A DNA stretch of 64,000 nucleotides, from positions 1 to 64,000 of the forward strand of contig NZ_CP032419.1 in the NCBI RefSeq assembly GCF_003595175.1, written 5' to 3'. The notes beneath the pieces are model-generated. The model searched no databases, was not told the DNA's origin, and saw nothing but the letters and a program-made list of their open reading frames with translations. Made by a program: the position numbers and the translations under genes. Of the stretch, positions 24,628-35,700 are shown one piece after another (position 1 is the stretch's first letter; every line of letters begins with the position of its first letter). Source of the stretch: Pseudomonas cavernae. Its GTDB lineage: Bacteria; Pseudomonadota; Gammaproteobacteria; Pseudomonadales; Pseudomonadaceae.

Positions 24628-24712
24628 CCCCTTTCCCGGTTACCTGAGAGGGTTAGGGAGAGGGCCATGGGTGGGTGGCCTATTCGCCGCTCTCCCGCGC
24701 GTGCGGGAGAGG
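24628..24712. repeat. Palindromic repeat of the CCCTCTCCC / GGGAGAGGG family, copy 2
   Basis: CCCTTTCCCGGTTACCTGAG, GAGGGTTAGGGAGAGGG and the closing hairpin CTCTCCCGCGCGTGCGGGAGAG are present. It lies between convergent pbpG and the LysR gene, ending 5 bp from the LysR stop. Confidence 0.8.
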
Positions 24713-24716
24713 TCAT

Positions 24717-25613
24717 TCAGGGCTGTTCTGGCCGTAGCCGTGCACCGACGTAATCGAGAAAGCAGGTGATCCGCGAGGCCAGCGCGGTGTTGCGGTAGTA
24801 CACCGCGTGGACCGGTTGCCGCACTTCCACCGTGTGCGCGCCCAGCACCTGGCGCAACGCACCGCTGGCGCGGTCTGCGGCGGTCATGAAATCGCTCAGA
24901 TAGACCAACCCAGCGCCGGCCAGGGCCAGCTGGCGCAGGGTCTCGCCGCTGGAGGCGCTGAGGCTCGGGGCAATCGCCAGAGAATCGCCCAGCGCATGGC
25001 GCAACGGCCAGTGGTTGAGGCTCTCCGGCTGGGTGAAGCCGAGCAGGCTGTGGCCGGCCAGGGCGTCCACCGTCTGCGGCTCGCCGTGTTGCTGCAGATA
25101 GTCCGGGCTGGCCAGCACGCGCAGGCGGTTGCTGCCCAGCGGCCGCGCATGCAGGGTCGAATCACGCAGCGGGCCGATGCGGATCGCCACATCGGTGCGC
25201 TGTTCCAGCAGGTCGATGATCTGCTCGCTGCTGTGCAGTTCCAGCTCGATCTGCGGGTACTGCGCACGAAAACCGGCCACCAGCGGCACTATCACATGCA
25301 GCATGAACGGCGAGGCGGCGTTGACCCGCAGGCGCCCGGCCGGCTGCTGCCGCCGCACGGCGATCTGCTCCTCGGCTTCCTCGACGCTGGCGAGAATCCT
25401 GCGCGCCTGGGCGAGAAACGCCGCGCCCTCCTCGGTCAGCTGCAGGCGCCGGGTGGTGCGGTGCAGCAGGGTGACTTCCAGCTTCTCCTCCAGCCGGCTC
25501 AGCGCGCGGCTGACGCCCGAGGCGGTCTGCCCCAGTTGCTCGGCGGCGGCGCTGATGGAGCCGCTGTCGACCACGCGGGTGAGGGCGAGGAGTTCATCGA
25601 GGGTGGTCTTCAT
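24717..25613 (-). CDS. LysR family transcriptional regulator
   Basis: The 298-residue regulator has an N-terminal winged helix-turn-helix (about 1-60: MKTTLDELLALTRVVDSGSI, then AAAEQLGQTASGVSRALSRL) and a C-terminal periplasmic-binding-like effector domain (about 90-295). The ATG at 25613 was chosen because the HTH starts there; upstream codons are not conserved in type. No divergent partner gene is adjacent, only about 450 bp of repeat-containing DNA, so its target and inducer cannot be inferred. Confidence 0.9.
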   Translation of the reverse strand: MKTTLDELLALTRVVDSGSISAAAEQLGQTASGVSRALSRLEEKLEVTLLHRTTRRLQLTEEGAAFLAQARRILASVEEAEEQIAVRRQQPAGRLRVNAASPFMLHVIVPLVAGFRAQYPQIELELHSSEQIIDLLEQRTDVAIRIGPLRDSTLHARPLGSNRLRVLASPDYLQQHGEPQTVDALAGHSLLGFTQPESLNHWPLRHALGDSLAIAPSLSASSGETLRQLALAGAGLVYLSDFMTAADRASGALRQVLGAHTVEVRQPVHAVYYRNTALASRITCFLDYVGARLRPEQP

Positions 25614-26060
25614 GGGCTGAGCCTGGGTGGAGTTTGCTAGTCCGTAGCCCGGATGCAATCCGGGAAGCGGAGCTGCCGGTCTCCCCAGATTGCATCCGGG
25701 CTACGTCGCTATTTATGGGATTCCCGCGAAGGCGGGACCCAGAAAACCACAGGCAACTCATGACATCCAGTCAAATACCCCTGGCCTGAAGCCGGCTTTT
25801 CCGCATGAGACTGGCGTAGACACTGCGCGCCAGCAACCCTGATTCGCGGCGAAACTCCTGCCATCGCCTTGCTGGTGCTGGGTGGTTACTGGATAGGCAG
25901 GCTTACCACGGCTTGGCTTTCACTGTGGCAATACGGTTCAAGCGCTACAACTTCACGCCAGTTACTCGTAGCGGTTGGAGCGGCGCGCGCGCCAAGCGCC
26001 TGACACTGGGGGCGCGCGGGTTGGCGGTAATGGCCGGTCCGCTGCACTGATCGGCGCGGC
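25614..26060. other. Gene-free stretch with short palindromes
   Basis: This 447-bp gap holds one clear palindrome at 25643-25705 and a short one (ATTCCCGCGAAGGCGGGACC, 25720-25739). The remainder has no reading frame that I can support and no recognisable RNA. Confidence 0.6.
25643..25705. repeat. Palindromic repeat (GTAGCCCGGATGCAAT family)
   Basis: Arms CGTAGCCCGGATGCAATC and GATTGCATCCGGGCTACG are exact complements separated by about 27 bp. This type of unit is common between genes in Pseudomonas. Confidence 0.88.
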
Positions 26061-26309
26061 CTAGATATCGACGCCCAGCTGCCAGCCCGACGTGCTGGGG
26101 CGGCGATCCTGGCCGCTGCGGCGGTCTGCTTCAAAGCGGATGCTTTGCCGTCGCTCGGGGTTCTGCCGGCGCTCGCCTTTGCTCTTGTCGCGGGTGTCGA
26201 TCTGGAAGCTGGCTTTTTGCCGCGGGGCTTGCTGCGTTGCGGCCGGCGGCTGCTCGGGCTCAATAGCCAAACCTGGCGAGGAAAACTCTATGGGGTCGAG
26301 CTCTGCCAT
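26061..26309 (-). CDS. Conserved small charged protein of unknown function
   Basis: I do not recognise a named family. The 82-residue protein has an acidic, Pro-rich N-terminal half (MAELDPIEFSSPGLAIEPEQ) and a strongly basic second half with repeated arginine pairs (GERRQNPERRQ, EADRRSGQDRRP). It has no signal peptide or membrane segment. The spaced RR motifs could bind nucleic acid or an acidic partner, but this is a guess. It is on the same strand as trpA, 143 bp downstream of the trpA stop. Similar small proteins occur in other Pseudomonas as far as I recall. Confidence 0.6.
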   Translation of the reverse strand: MAELDPIEFSSPGLAIEPEQPPAATQQAPRQKASFQIDTRDKSKGERRQNPERRQSIRFEADRRSGQDRRPSTSGWQLGVDI

Positions 26310-26452
26310 CGGACTGCTCCGTTCCCGGCCTTCGCGCAGGGAACTGCGGATACCTAGCCGGGGTTGTCCCTGCTCAGGCTAGACCGGCCGCAGCGGCCTT
26401 GCCATGTCGCTCATCCGGAAGAGCTGGCCGCCCTTCCGGTTTCCCGCTGGGC

Positions 26453-29470
<3,018 letters not shown>

Positions 29471-29474
<4 letters not shown>

Positions 29475-29582
29475 GTTGGGCTGAGCACAGCGAAGCCCAA
29501 CGCCGATGTCTAGCCTGCCTAAGGCGTTGCGCTCAACGCCCTACGTTGGGCTTCGGCGCTACGTGCCTCAACCCAACCTACG
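29471..29582. repeat. Palindromic intergenic repeat (GTAGGTTGGG family)
   Basis: Left arm GTAGGTTGGGCTGAGCACAG and right arm GCCTCAACCCAACCTACG frame CGAAGCCCAACG and CGTTGGGCTTCG. The left arm supplies the trpI stop codon. Confidence 0.85.
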
Positions 29583-29607
29583 TCTCCGGTCTGCGTGGCG
29601 CTCCGTC

Positions 29608-29934
29608 TCAACCCCGGTGATTGCTGTAGTACAGGTAGCCGATCAGCCCAACTACGCCGAGCATCAGGCCGGCGCTGGCCAGCGGGTGTTCGCGGCCGTA
29701 GTCGCGGGTGGCGGCGCCGGCCTGGTAGGTCTTGTCCTTCATGTCCCGGTAGGCCTCGCCGAGCAGCTCGCGCGAGTGGCCCAGGGCATTCTCGGCGCGC
29801 GCCTTGATCGCCCTCAGGGCGGGGGCCGAGGAGCCGCTGGCGCCGTCCTTGAAGCTTTCCAGGGCGGCGATCAGTTGCTCGATCTCGGTTTCGAGGCTGC
29901 GCAGGGATTGGGTGCGGGATGCGAACAGGGCCAT
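29608..29934 (-). CDS. DUF883 family membrane protein (ElaB/YqjD type)
   Basis: The 108-residue protein has a long helical, probably coiled-coil N-terminal part (MALFASRTQSLRSLETEIEQ and on to about 80). It ends in one transmembrane helix (ASAGLMLGVVGLIGYLYY). This matches the DUF883 group, which in E. coli are tail-anchored inner-membrane proteins that bind ribosomes in stationary phase. The ATG has a purine-rich AGAGGAGAAC stretch upstream on the minus strand. It stands divergent from the dodecin gene, which suggests a stress or stationary-phase setting. Confidence 0.85.
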   Translation of the reverse strand: MALFASRTQSLRSLETEIEQLIAALESFKDGASGSSAPALRAIKARAENALGHSRELLGEAYRDMKDKTYQAGAATRDYGREHPLASAGLMLGVVGLIGYLYYSNHRG

Positions 29935-30080
29935 GGTCGTTCTCCTCTGTTGTGGGGCAGTGAAGATTCCGACTGCACCGGGCGGGGAAAGTGCGACTAA
30001 TCTGAATTTCGAGGGCCTGCTGCCCGTCCGAATTGTCTCAGGCCCGCTGCCTGTGGGCTTCACCGTCGAGGAGAACATCT

Positions 30081-30296
30081 ATGTCCGATCACCACACCTA
30101 CAAGAAAGTCGAACTGGTCGGCTCGTCGAAGACCAGCATCGAGGACGCGATCAATAATGCGCTGGCGGAAGCGGCGAAAAGCATCAAGCAAATGGAATGG
30201 TTCGAGGTCGTCGATACCCGCGGGCATGTCCTCAATGGGGCGGTCGCCCACTATCAGGTGACCCTCAAGGTGGGCTTCCGCATCGTCAACAGCTAG
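30081..30296 (+). CDS. Dodecin (flavin-binding dodecamer)
   Basis: Dodecins are hollow spherical dodecamers that store or buffer flavins. The 71-residue protein starts MSDHHTYKKVELVGSSKTSI and shows the typical order: VELVGSS, the helix SIEDAINNALAEAAKSI, MEWFEVVDTRG with the flavin-stacking Trp, and a final strand ending FRIVNS. The ATG is preceded by GAGGAG at good spacing. The DUF1161 gene follows 61 bp downstream. Confidence 0.94.
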   Translation: MSDHHTYKKVELVGSSKTSIEDAINNALAEAAKSIKQMEWFEVVDTRGHVLNGAVAHYQVTLKVGFRIVNS

Positions 30297-30357
30297 GCTG
30301 GATATGCCGTCCACCCAGCGGACGGCCATCTTTCACCATGACGAGGGAACGTTTTCG

Positions 30358-30579
30358 ATGAACAGAGTCCTGCTTGCAATCGGCCTGTCGGTCCTGGCCT
30401 CCTCCGCTTTCGCCGGCAAACCTTGCGAAGAGCTGAAGGCGGAAATCGATGCCAAGCTCAAGGCCAAGGGAGTCAGTAACTACAGCCTGGAAATTGTCGA
30501 CAAGGGCAGCGCCAGCGACAAGAAGGTGGTCGGCAACTGCGACGGTGGCACCAAGGAAATCGTCTACCAGCGCCATTGA
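30358..30579 (+). CDS. DUF1161 periplasmic protein, paralogue 1
   Basis: The 73-residue protein has a signal peptide (MNRVLLAIGLSVLASSAFAG), then a mature domain with two cysteines (KPCEELKAEIDAKLKAKG and GNCDGGTKEIVY) likely joined by a disulfide. It belongs to DUF1161, small periplasmic proteins of unknown role. A close paralogue lies at 34023. A terminator hairpin follows. Confidence 0.85.
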   Translation: MNRVLLAIGLSVLASSAFAGKPCEELKAEIDAKLKAKGVSNYSLEIVDKGSASDKKVVGNCDGGTKEIVYQRH

Positions 30580-30598
30580 TCGTGAGGTAGCGGCTCAG

Positions 30599-30632
30599 AG
30601 CCGGCGTGACCTTCGGGCGCGCCGGCTTTTTC
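30599..30632 (+). terminator. Terminator after the DUF1161 gene
   Basis: Stem AGCCGGCG / CGCCGGCT with a 13-nt loop is followed by TTTTTCTT. Confidence 0.8.
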
Positions 30633-30691
30633 TTAGCTATGTCCCAGTGATGTGTTGGGCGAGCATCGGGGTATGGGCGCTTTTTGCTTTT

Positions 30692-30806
30692 ATCCCCTCG
30701 CCCCTCTGGGGAGAGGGTTAGGGAGAGGGGCTGAACGATCAGGTCAACGCCTTCCCTGCCTGATTTCCCTCTCCCCCAGCCCCTCTCCCATGAATGGGAG
30801 AGGGGA
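30692..30806. repeat. Palindromic repeat of the CCCTCTCCC / GGGAGAGGG family, copy 3
   Basis: CCCCTCGCCCCTCTGGGGAG, GAGGGTTAGGGAGAGGGG and the counterpart CCCTCTCCCCCAGCCCC plus hairpin TCTCCCATGAATGGGAGAGG form an extended inverted repeat like the copies at 22425 and 24628. Confidence 0.85.
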
Positions 30807-30923
30807 GCCAGAGCGGCGCATCGGTTGCTACACGTAACTGGGACATGGCCTTTTCATGGGGCTTGTCAGGGCTTGTCTGCCGGCGGATCGCCCCCACATA
30901 GACAGGACGACCCAGGAGGCCCC

Positions 30924-31922
30924 ATGACCCGTTTGGCAGATATCCAGATTTCCACCCTCGACCTCGCCCCCGTCCGTGCCGACGGCGGCGCGGCACAGGC
31001 GCTGCACAATTCCCTGGCCCTCGCCCAGCACGTCGAGCGGCTCGGCTACCGGCGCTTCTGGGTGGCCGAGCACCACAACATGGACGGCATCGCCAGTTCC
31101 GCCACCGCGGTGCTGATCGGCTACCTGGCCGCCGGCACCTCGCGCATCCGCCTCGGCGCCGGCGGGGTGATGCTGCCCAACCATGCGCCGCTGGTGGTGG
31201 CCGAGCAGTTCGGCACCCTGGAAAGCCTGTATCCCGGGCGCATCGACCTCGGTCTCGGCCGCGCCCCGGGGGCCGACCAATACACCGCCCACGCCCTGCG
31301 CCGCGAGCGCTCCGGCAGCGCCGACGACTTCCCCGCCGACGTCGAGGAGCTGCAGCGCTACTTCGGCCTGCGCACCCCGGAGCAGCGCGTCATCGCCATG
31401 CCCGGCACGGGCACCAACGTGCCGCTCTGGCTGCTCGGCTCGAGCCTGTTCAGCGCCCAGCTGGCCGGGCTCAAGGGCCTGCCTTATGCCTTCGCCTCGC
31501 ACTTCGCGCCGCGCCTGATGCACGAGGCGATCCGCGTTTACCGCAACCACTTCACCCCCTCGGCGGTGCTCGACCAACCCTATGTGATGCTCGGCGTGCC
31601 GCTCCTCGCCGCCGACTCCGACGAGCGCGCCGAATACCTGGCGACTTCCGCCTACCAGCGCATCCTCGCCCTGCTCCGCGGCCAGAGCCTGGTGCAGCGG
31701 CCGCCGCTGGCGAGCATGGATGGCCTGTGGCTGCCCCACGAGCGCCAGGCAGTCGGCGACTTCCTCGGCCTGGCGGCAATCGGCGGCCCGGAGAAGATCC
31801 GCGCGCGCCTGGAGGTGCTGCTGGAGCAGACCGGCGCCGACGAGCTGATCTTCACCTGTGACATGTACGACTTCGCCGATCGCCTGCGTTCCTACGAGAT
31901 TCTGGCCGAGTTGCGCGGCTAG
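30924..31922 (+). CDS. LLM class flavin-dependent oxidoreductase
   Basis: It is a luciferase-like monooxygenase fold protein using reduced FMN; the substrate is unknown. The 332-residue protein starts [18 protein letters not shown]. Typical stretches of the YhbW-like subgroup are [51 protein letters not shown] and GRAPGAD. The ATG is preceded by CCCAGGAGG, a strong ribosome site. It ends 2 bp before the stop of the convergent lipoprotein gene. Confidence 0.88.
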   Translation: MTRLADIQISTLDLAPVRADGGAAQALHNSLALAQHVERLGYRRFWVAEHHNMDGIASSATAVLIGYLAAGTSRIRLGAGGVMLPNHAPLVVAEQFGTLESLYPGRIDLGLGRAPGADQYTAHALRRERSGSADDFPADVEELQRYFGLRTPEQRVIAMPGTGTNVPLWLLGSSLFSAQLAGLKGLPYAFASHFAPRLMHEAIRVYRNHFTPSAVLDQPYVMLGVPLLAADSDERAEYLATSAYQRILALLRGQSLVQRPPLASMDGLWLPHERQAVGDFLGLAAIGGPEKIRARLEVLLEQTGADELIFTCDMYDFADRLRSYEILAELRG

Positions 31923-31924
31923 CT

Positions 31925-32359
31925 TCAGAAGGGGCCGCAGCGCGGCATGATCTCGTTGCGCGCCAGGACCTTGCGCTGCTCGTCGTACAGCCAGGCCATC
32001 GGCTGGTTGGCCGCGTTGCGTGCCTCCAGGCGGTAACGTTGGCCGGCGCTGAAGCCGTCGTAGCGGATTTCCAGGTAGCAGGTCAGCAGGGAGGGTTCGG
32101 CGTTCATGCCCATGCCGCCCATTCCGCCCGCTCCGCCGCCGATTTCGAACTGGTAGCGGACTTCCAGTTCGTGTGTGCCGGGGTCGACCTGGAAATAGCG
32201 GCCGTCATTCCAGCGCTTGCCGTCCAGACGGTTGGCCATCAGGGTATCGCTCGGTTCGGGATGCACCTCGATCCAGGCCCTTTGCGGGTCGGGCGCGGGC
32301 AGCTTGCCGGCGCAGGCGCTCAGGCTGATGGCCAGGAGGGGGAGAAGAAGGGCGCGCAT
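31925..32359 (-). CDS. Predicted lipoprotein, paralogue A
   Basis: The 144-residue protein has a lipoprotein signal (MRALLLPLLAISLSACAGKL) with lipobox LSAC at residues 13-16. The mature part contains PQRAWIEVHPEPSDTLMANR, a Gly/Met-rich insert (GGGAGGMGGMGMN) and a C-terminal region with AGQRYRLEARN and LYDEQRKVLARNE. I do not recognise a family. The next gene encodes a clear paralogue, sharing the pattern DTLMANRLDGKRWNDGRYFQ versus STLLANQVDEKPLDDERFFQ. It probably sits in the outer membrane. Confidence 0.8.
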   Translation of the reverse strand: MRALLLPLLAISLSACAGKLPAPDPQRAWIEVHPEPSDTLMANRLDGKRWNDGRYFQVDPGTHELEVRYQFEIGGGAGGMGGMGMNAEPSLLTCYLEIRYDGFSAGQRYRLEARNAANQPMAWLYDEQRKVLARNEIMPRCGPF

Positions 32360-32410
32360 GGCAAAGGTCTCGATGATTGCGGACTTCCTCTAAGCGTAGC
32401 CGCCGGCACC

Positions 32411-32824
32411 TTAAAACTCACCGCAGCCGCCTTCACGACCGCGCGCCAGCAGCTGGTTCTGCTCGTCGTACAGCTTGGCCCAGGGACGGAAGCCGATATG
32501 TCCGGCCACCAGGCGGTAGCGCTGACCGGCGGCGAACTGTGGGTACTCGAGGTTGAGCCGGCAGTCGCGCTGATGCGGCGGGCTGCTGGGGCCGATGTTG
32601 CTGGCCTCGACGGCGAACTGCAGACGCACCTGCAGTTCATGGGCACCGGGGCTGACCTGGAAGAAGCGCTCATCGTCCAGCGGCTTCTCGTCCACCTGAT
32701 TGGCCAGCAGCGTGCTGTCGGGGTTGGTGCGCAGATCGACCCAGGCCTGGCTGGGATCATGGGGCGGCAACAAGGCACAGCCGCCTAGCGAGAGCAGGCT
32801 GATGATGAGAAGCGAGGTGCGCAT
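32411..32824 (-). CDS. Predicted lipoprotein, paralogue B
   Basis: The 137-residue protein has a lipoprotein signal (MRTSLLIISLLSLGGCALLP) with lipobox LGGC. The mature part parallels the neighbouring lipoprotein: SQAWVDLRTNPDSTLLANQ, then GAHELQVRLQFAVE, AGQRYRLVAGHIG and LYDEQNQLLARG. Two cysteines (RDC and GGCGEF) match those of paralogue A (LTC, PRCGPF), so a shared disulfide is likely. The pair looks like a tandem duplication, 51 bp apart. Function unknown. Confidence 0.8.
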   Translation of the reverse strand: MRTSLLIISLLSLGGCALLPPHDPSQAWVDLRTNPDSTLLANQVDEKPLDDERFFQVSPGAHELQVRLQFAVEASNIGPSSPPHQRDCRLNLEYPQFAAGQRYRLVAGHIGFRPWAKLYDEQNQLLARGREGGCGEF

Positions 32825-32898
32825 GCGGGGCTCCGGCGATCGACAGGGGGTGGGTGGTGGCGCTGGAGTACGAGCACGGGATGCAGTAGTGTCCGGCC

Positions 32899-34026
32899 AT
32901 GTCACCGCTTGATTCCTGCTTACTCGACCGCATCCGGCTCCGTTGGGTTCCCCTGCTGCTGCTCGTGGGGCTGAGCGGTTGCACCAACGGCGAGTACTAC
33001 GCTCAGCTGTTCGACGGCCAACTCGACCTGCTGCGTCGCCGCGAGCCGGTCGCGGCGATAGTCGCCGACCCCGCGCGTGACCCCGAACTGCGCCGGCGTC
33101 TGGCCATGGCCGAGCAGGCGCGTGCCTTCGCCAGCCGCGAACTGGGCCTGCCGGACAACCGCAGCTACCGCCTGTACGCCCAGCTCGAGCGGCCGTTCGT
33201 GGTGTGGAATCTGTTCGCCGCCCCGGAGCTGTCGCTGGCGCCGCTGACTCACTGCTTCCCCGTCGCCGGCTGCGTCGCCTACCGCGGCTACTACGCCCAG
33301 GGCGCGGCGCGCGGGGCGGCGGCGCTGCTCCAGCAGGACGGCTGGGACACCTATGTCGCCGGCATCGAGGCCTATTCCACCCTCGGCTGGTTCGACGACC
33401 CGCTGCTCAGCAGCATGCTGCGCTGGGACGACGAGCGTCTGGCCGCGCTGATCTTCCACGAGCTGGCCCATCAGCAGTTCTATCTGGCCGACGACACCGC
33501 CTTCAACGAGTCCTACGCCAGCTTCGTCGAGCGCGAGGGGCTGCGCCAGTGGCGCGCGGCGCGCGGCCTGGCGCCGACCGACCAGCGCGGCGAACGCCAG
33601 CGCGAACAGTTCACTGCGCTGATCCTCGCCAGTCGCGCGCGCCTGGAGCGGCTCTATGCCAGCCCTGTGGCCGATGGGCGCAAGCGCGCCGCCAAGGCCG
33701 CCGAATTCGCGCGCCTGCGCCGCGACTACCGGCAGCTGCGCGATGGCCCCTGGCAGGGCGATGGCCGCTACGACGCCTGGATCTACGCGCCGCTGAACAA
33801 TGCCAAGCTGCTGCCCTTCGGCCTCTACGATCAATGGCTGCCGGCCTTTGCCGCGCTGTTTCGCCAGGTGTGGGGCGATTGGCCGGCCTTCTACGCACGG
33901 GTGCGCGCCCTCGGCAACCTGTCGCCGGCCGCGCGCGCGCAGGCGCTGCGGATCCTGGCGGCGAACCCGGCGGCGTCGGCGGCGGTCAAAAACTCCACAG
34001 CATTCACAAGCGGAGGTGAGCGATGA
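32899..34026 (+). CDS. Lipoprotein zinc aminopeptidase (COG4324 type)
   Basis: The 375-residue protein has a lipobox LSGC with Cys28 after a hydrophobic signal, so it is probably tethered in the envelope. It carries a metallopeptidase motif H187-ELAH-Q with a third ligand likely in FNESYASFVEREG. This fits the 'predicted aminopeptidase' family (PF10023), whose substrates are not known. Its stop overlaps the DUF1161 gene by 4 bp (ATGA), so the two are translated together. It is divergent from lipoprotein B. Confidence 0.85.
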   Translation: MSPLDSCLLDRIRLRWVPLLLLVGLSGCTNGEYYAQLFDGQLDLLRRREPVAAIVADPARDPELRRRLAMAEQARAFASRELGLPDNRSYRLYAQLERPFVVWNLFAAPELSLAPLTHCFPVAGCVAYRGYYAQGAARGAAALLQQDGWDTYVAGIEAYSTLGWFDDPLLSSMLRWDDERLAALIFHELAHQQFYLADDTAFNESYASFVEREGLRQWRAARGLAPTDQRGERQREQFTALILASRARLERLYASPVADGRKRAAKAAEFARLRRDYRQLRDGPWQGDGRYDAWIYAPLNNAKLLPFGLYDQWLPAFAALFRQVWGDWPAFYARVRALGNLSPAARAQALRILAANPAASAAVKNSTAFTSGGER

Positions 34027-34256
34027 ACAGATGGATGGTAATCGGCCTGCTCGGCCTGTTGGCGGGCAACGCCCTGGCGGCACCCAAATCGTGCGAGGAG
34101 CTCAAGGAGGAAATCGAAGTGAAGATCCAGGCCGCCGGGGTGGCCAGCTACACCATGGAGATAGTGCCGAACGCCGAGGTCAAGGACCCGAACATGGTGG
34201 TCGGCAGTTGCGAGGGCGGAACCAAGAAGATCATCTATCAGAAGAACGGCAACTGA
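34023..34256 (+). CDS. DUF1161 periplasmic protein, paralogue 2
   Basis: The 77-residue protein has a signal peptide (MNRWMVIGLLGLLAGNALAA) and the DUF1161 core with two cysteines (KSCEELKEEIEVKIQAAG, GSCEGGTKKIIYQK). It is clearly related to the protein at 30358. It is coupled by a 4-bp overlap to the aminopeptidase gene, which may point to a shared periplasmic role. Confidence 0.85.
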   Translation: MNRWMVIGLLGLLAGNALAAPKSCEELKEEIEVKIQAAGVASYTMEIVPNAEVKDPNMVVGSCEGGTKKIIYQKNGN

Positions 34257-34273
34257 GCCGTGGCCGCTGCGAT

Positions 34274-34306
34274 GGTGGAAAACGCTGCGCGGTTTTCCAC
34301 CCTACG
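34274..34306. repeat. Short palindrome (GGTGGAAAA...TTTTCCACC)
   Basis: GGTGGAAAACGC and GCGGTTTTCCACC form a near-perfect hairpin, followed by CTACG as in the larger palindromic repeats. It may serve as a terminator for the DUF1161 gene. Confidence 0.7.
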
Positions 34307-34321
34307 AGGGCCCGCTGCAGC

Positions 34322-34401
34322 CGTAGGATGGGTTGAGGAGCGTAGCGACGATACCCATCGAACCGTGGCGATGGGTATCGCTGCGCTCAACCCATCCTAC
34401 G
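34322..34401. repeat. Palindromic intergenic repeat (GTAGGATGGGTTGAG family)
   Basis: Arms GTAGGATGGGTTGAGGAGCG plus GATACCCATCG and CGATGGGTATCGCTGCGCTC plus AACCCATCCTACG are close inverted repeats. Nearly the same 80-bp unit is at 40186-40266. Confidence 0.9.
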
Positions 34402-34404
34402 ACC

Positions 34405-35049
34405 CTACGCAAAGGCGCGGTGCAGTTCGTCCAGCGTGGCGAAGTGATAGGTCGGCGCCTCGGCCGCCAGTTCAGCGTGACTGCCGAAGCCGTAGCCGAC
34501 CGCCGCGCAGTCCAGGCCATTGCGCCGCGCGCCGATCAGGTCGTGCTTGCGGTCGCCGATCATCAGCGCGCTCGTCGGCTCCAGGCGCTCTTCGGCGAGC
34601 AGGTGGGCGAGCAGTTCGACCTTGTCGGTGCGCGTGCCGTCCAGTTCGCTGCCGTAAATCAGCTTGAAGTGCCGGGCGAAGCCGAAATGGCGGGCGATCT
34701 CGCGGGCGAACAGGCTCGGCTTGCTGGTGGCGATATACAGGCTGCGGCCCTGGCCGTTGAGCAGCTCGAGCAGCTCGTTGACCCCCTCGAACACCCGGTT
34801 CTCGTACAGCCCGCTGACGCTGAAACGCTCGCGGTAGAAGCCCACCGCCTGCCAGGCGCGCGCCTCGTCGAAGCCGTAGCTGGCCATGAAGCACTGCAGC
34901 AGCGGCGGCCCGATGAAGTGCTCGAGGCGGCGCAGGTCCGGCTCGTCGATGCCGAGCTTGGCGAGGGCGAACTGCACCGAGCGGGTGATGCCCTCGCGCG
35001 GGTCGGTGAGGGTGCCGTCGAGGTCGAAGAGGATGTGTGGGTAATGCAT
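34405..35049 (-). CDS. HAD family hydrolase (phosphoglycolate phosphatase-like)
   Basis: The 214-residue HAD phosphatase starts MHYPHILFDLDGTLTDPREG with the nucleophile motif DLDGT. Motif II is YIATSKPS, the catalytic Lys lies near GTRTDKVELL, and the acidic motif is MIGDRKHDLIGA. The cap domain between motifs I and II is of the all-helical Gph/PpaX type. The substrate is not determined. An ATG 9 bp upstream (MKSMHYPH) is an equally possible start. Its stop codon lies 4 bp from the palindromic repeat. Confidence 0.88.
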   Translation of the reverse strand: MHYPHILFDLDGTLTDPREGITRSVQFALAKLGIDEPDLRRLEHFIGPPLLQCFMASYGFDEARAWQAVGFYRERFSVSGLYENRVFEGVNELLELLNGQGRSLYIATSKPSLFAREIARHFGFARHFKLIYGSELDGTRTDKVELLAHLLAEERLEPTSALMIGDRKHDLIGARRNGLDCAAVGYGFGSHAELAAEAPTYHFATLDELHRAFA

Positions 35050-35137
35050 GGACTTCATCGATCCGAATGTGCGGCGGGCGCGGAGGAACGGTAGCGGACT
35101 CCGGCGCGCAGCGAACAATCCGCCGCGCGGTACCGTA

Positions 35138-35686
35138 CTACAGTGGCAGGTCGTAGCCTTCGGCCAGGTGCAGGTCCTTGAGTTTCACATAGTTGTCGGC
35201 GCTGTAGCTGAAGAACGCGCGCTCCTTGTCGGACAGCGGCCGTGCCTGCTGCACCGGGCGACCGACGTACAGGTAGCCGCTGGCCAGGCGCTTGCCCGGC
35301 GGCACCAGGCTGCCGGCGCCGATCACCACCTCGTCCTCGACCACCGCGCCGTCCATAACGATGCTGCCCATGCCGACCAGGATGCGGTTGCCCAGGGTGC
35401 AGCCGTGCAGGGTGACCTGGTGGCCGATGGTCACCTCGTCGCCGATCACCAGCGGGTAGCCGTCCGGGTTGAACGGCCCGGCGTGGGTGATGTGCAGCAC
35501 GCTACCGTCCTGCACGCTGGTGCGCGCGCCGATGCGGATGCGGTGCATGTCGCCGCGGATCACCGTCAGCGGCCACACCGAGCTGTCCTCGCCCAGTTCG
35601 ACATCGCCGATCAGCACGGCGCTGGCGTCGACGAACACCCGCGCGCCGAGTTGCGGGCTCATGCCCCGGTACTTACGAATCGCCAC
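35138..35686 (-). CDS. Gamma-carbonic anhydrase family protein
   Basis: The 182-residue left-handed beta-helix protein (YrdA/PaaY type) shows hexapeptide repeats along VLIGDVELGEDSSVWPL. Probable metal ligands are His65, His89 and His94 (GHQVTLH), with the spacing of the Cam family. Many relatives lack measurable carbonic anhydrase activity, so the reaction is uncertain. The MITE-like repeat at 35701 lies 14 bp upstream of its ATG and may separate it from, or contribute to, its promoter. Confidence 0.9.
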   Translation of the reverse strand: MAIRKYRGMSPQLGARVFVDASAVLIGDVELGEDSSVWPLTVIRGDMHRIRIGARTSVQDGSVLHITHAGPFNPDGYPLVIGDEVTIGHQVTLHGCTLGNRILVGMGSIVMDGAVVEDEVVIGAGSLVPPGKRLASGYLYVGRPVQQARPLSDKERAFFSYSADNYVKLKDLHLAEGYDLPL

Positions 35687-35700
35687 GATAGAAACCTCTT

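Larger units (their letters stand above)
30580..30923. other. Gene-free stretch: terminator plus repeat
   Basis: The 344-bp gap contains the terminator at 30599-30632 and the CCCTCTCCC-family repeat at 30692-30806. Nothing else was recognised. Confidence 0.6.
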
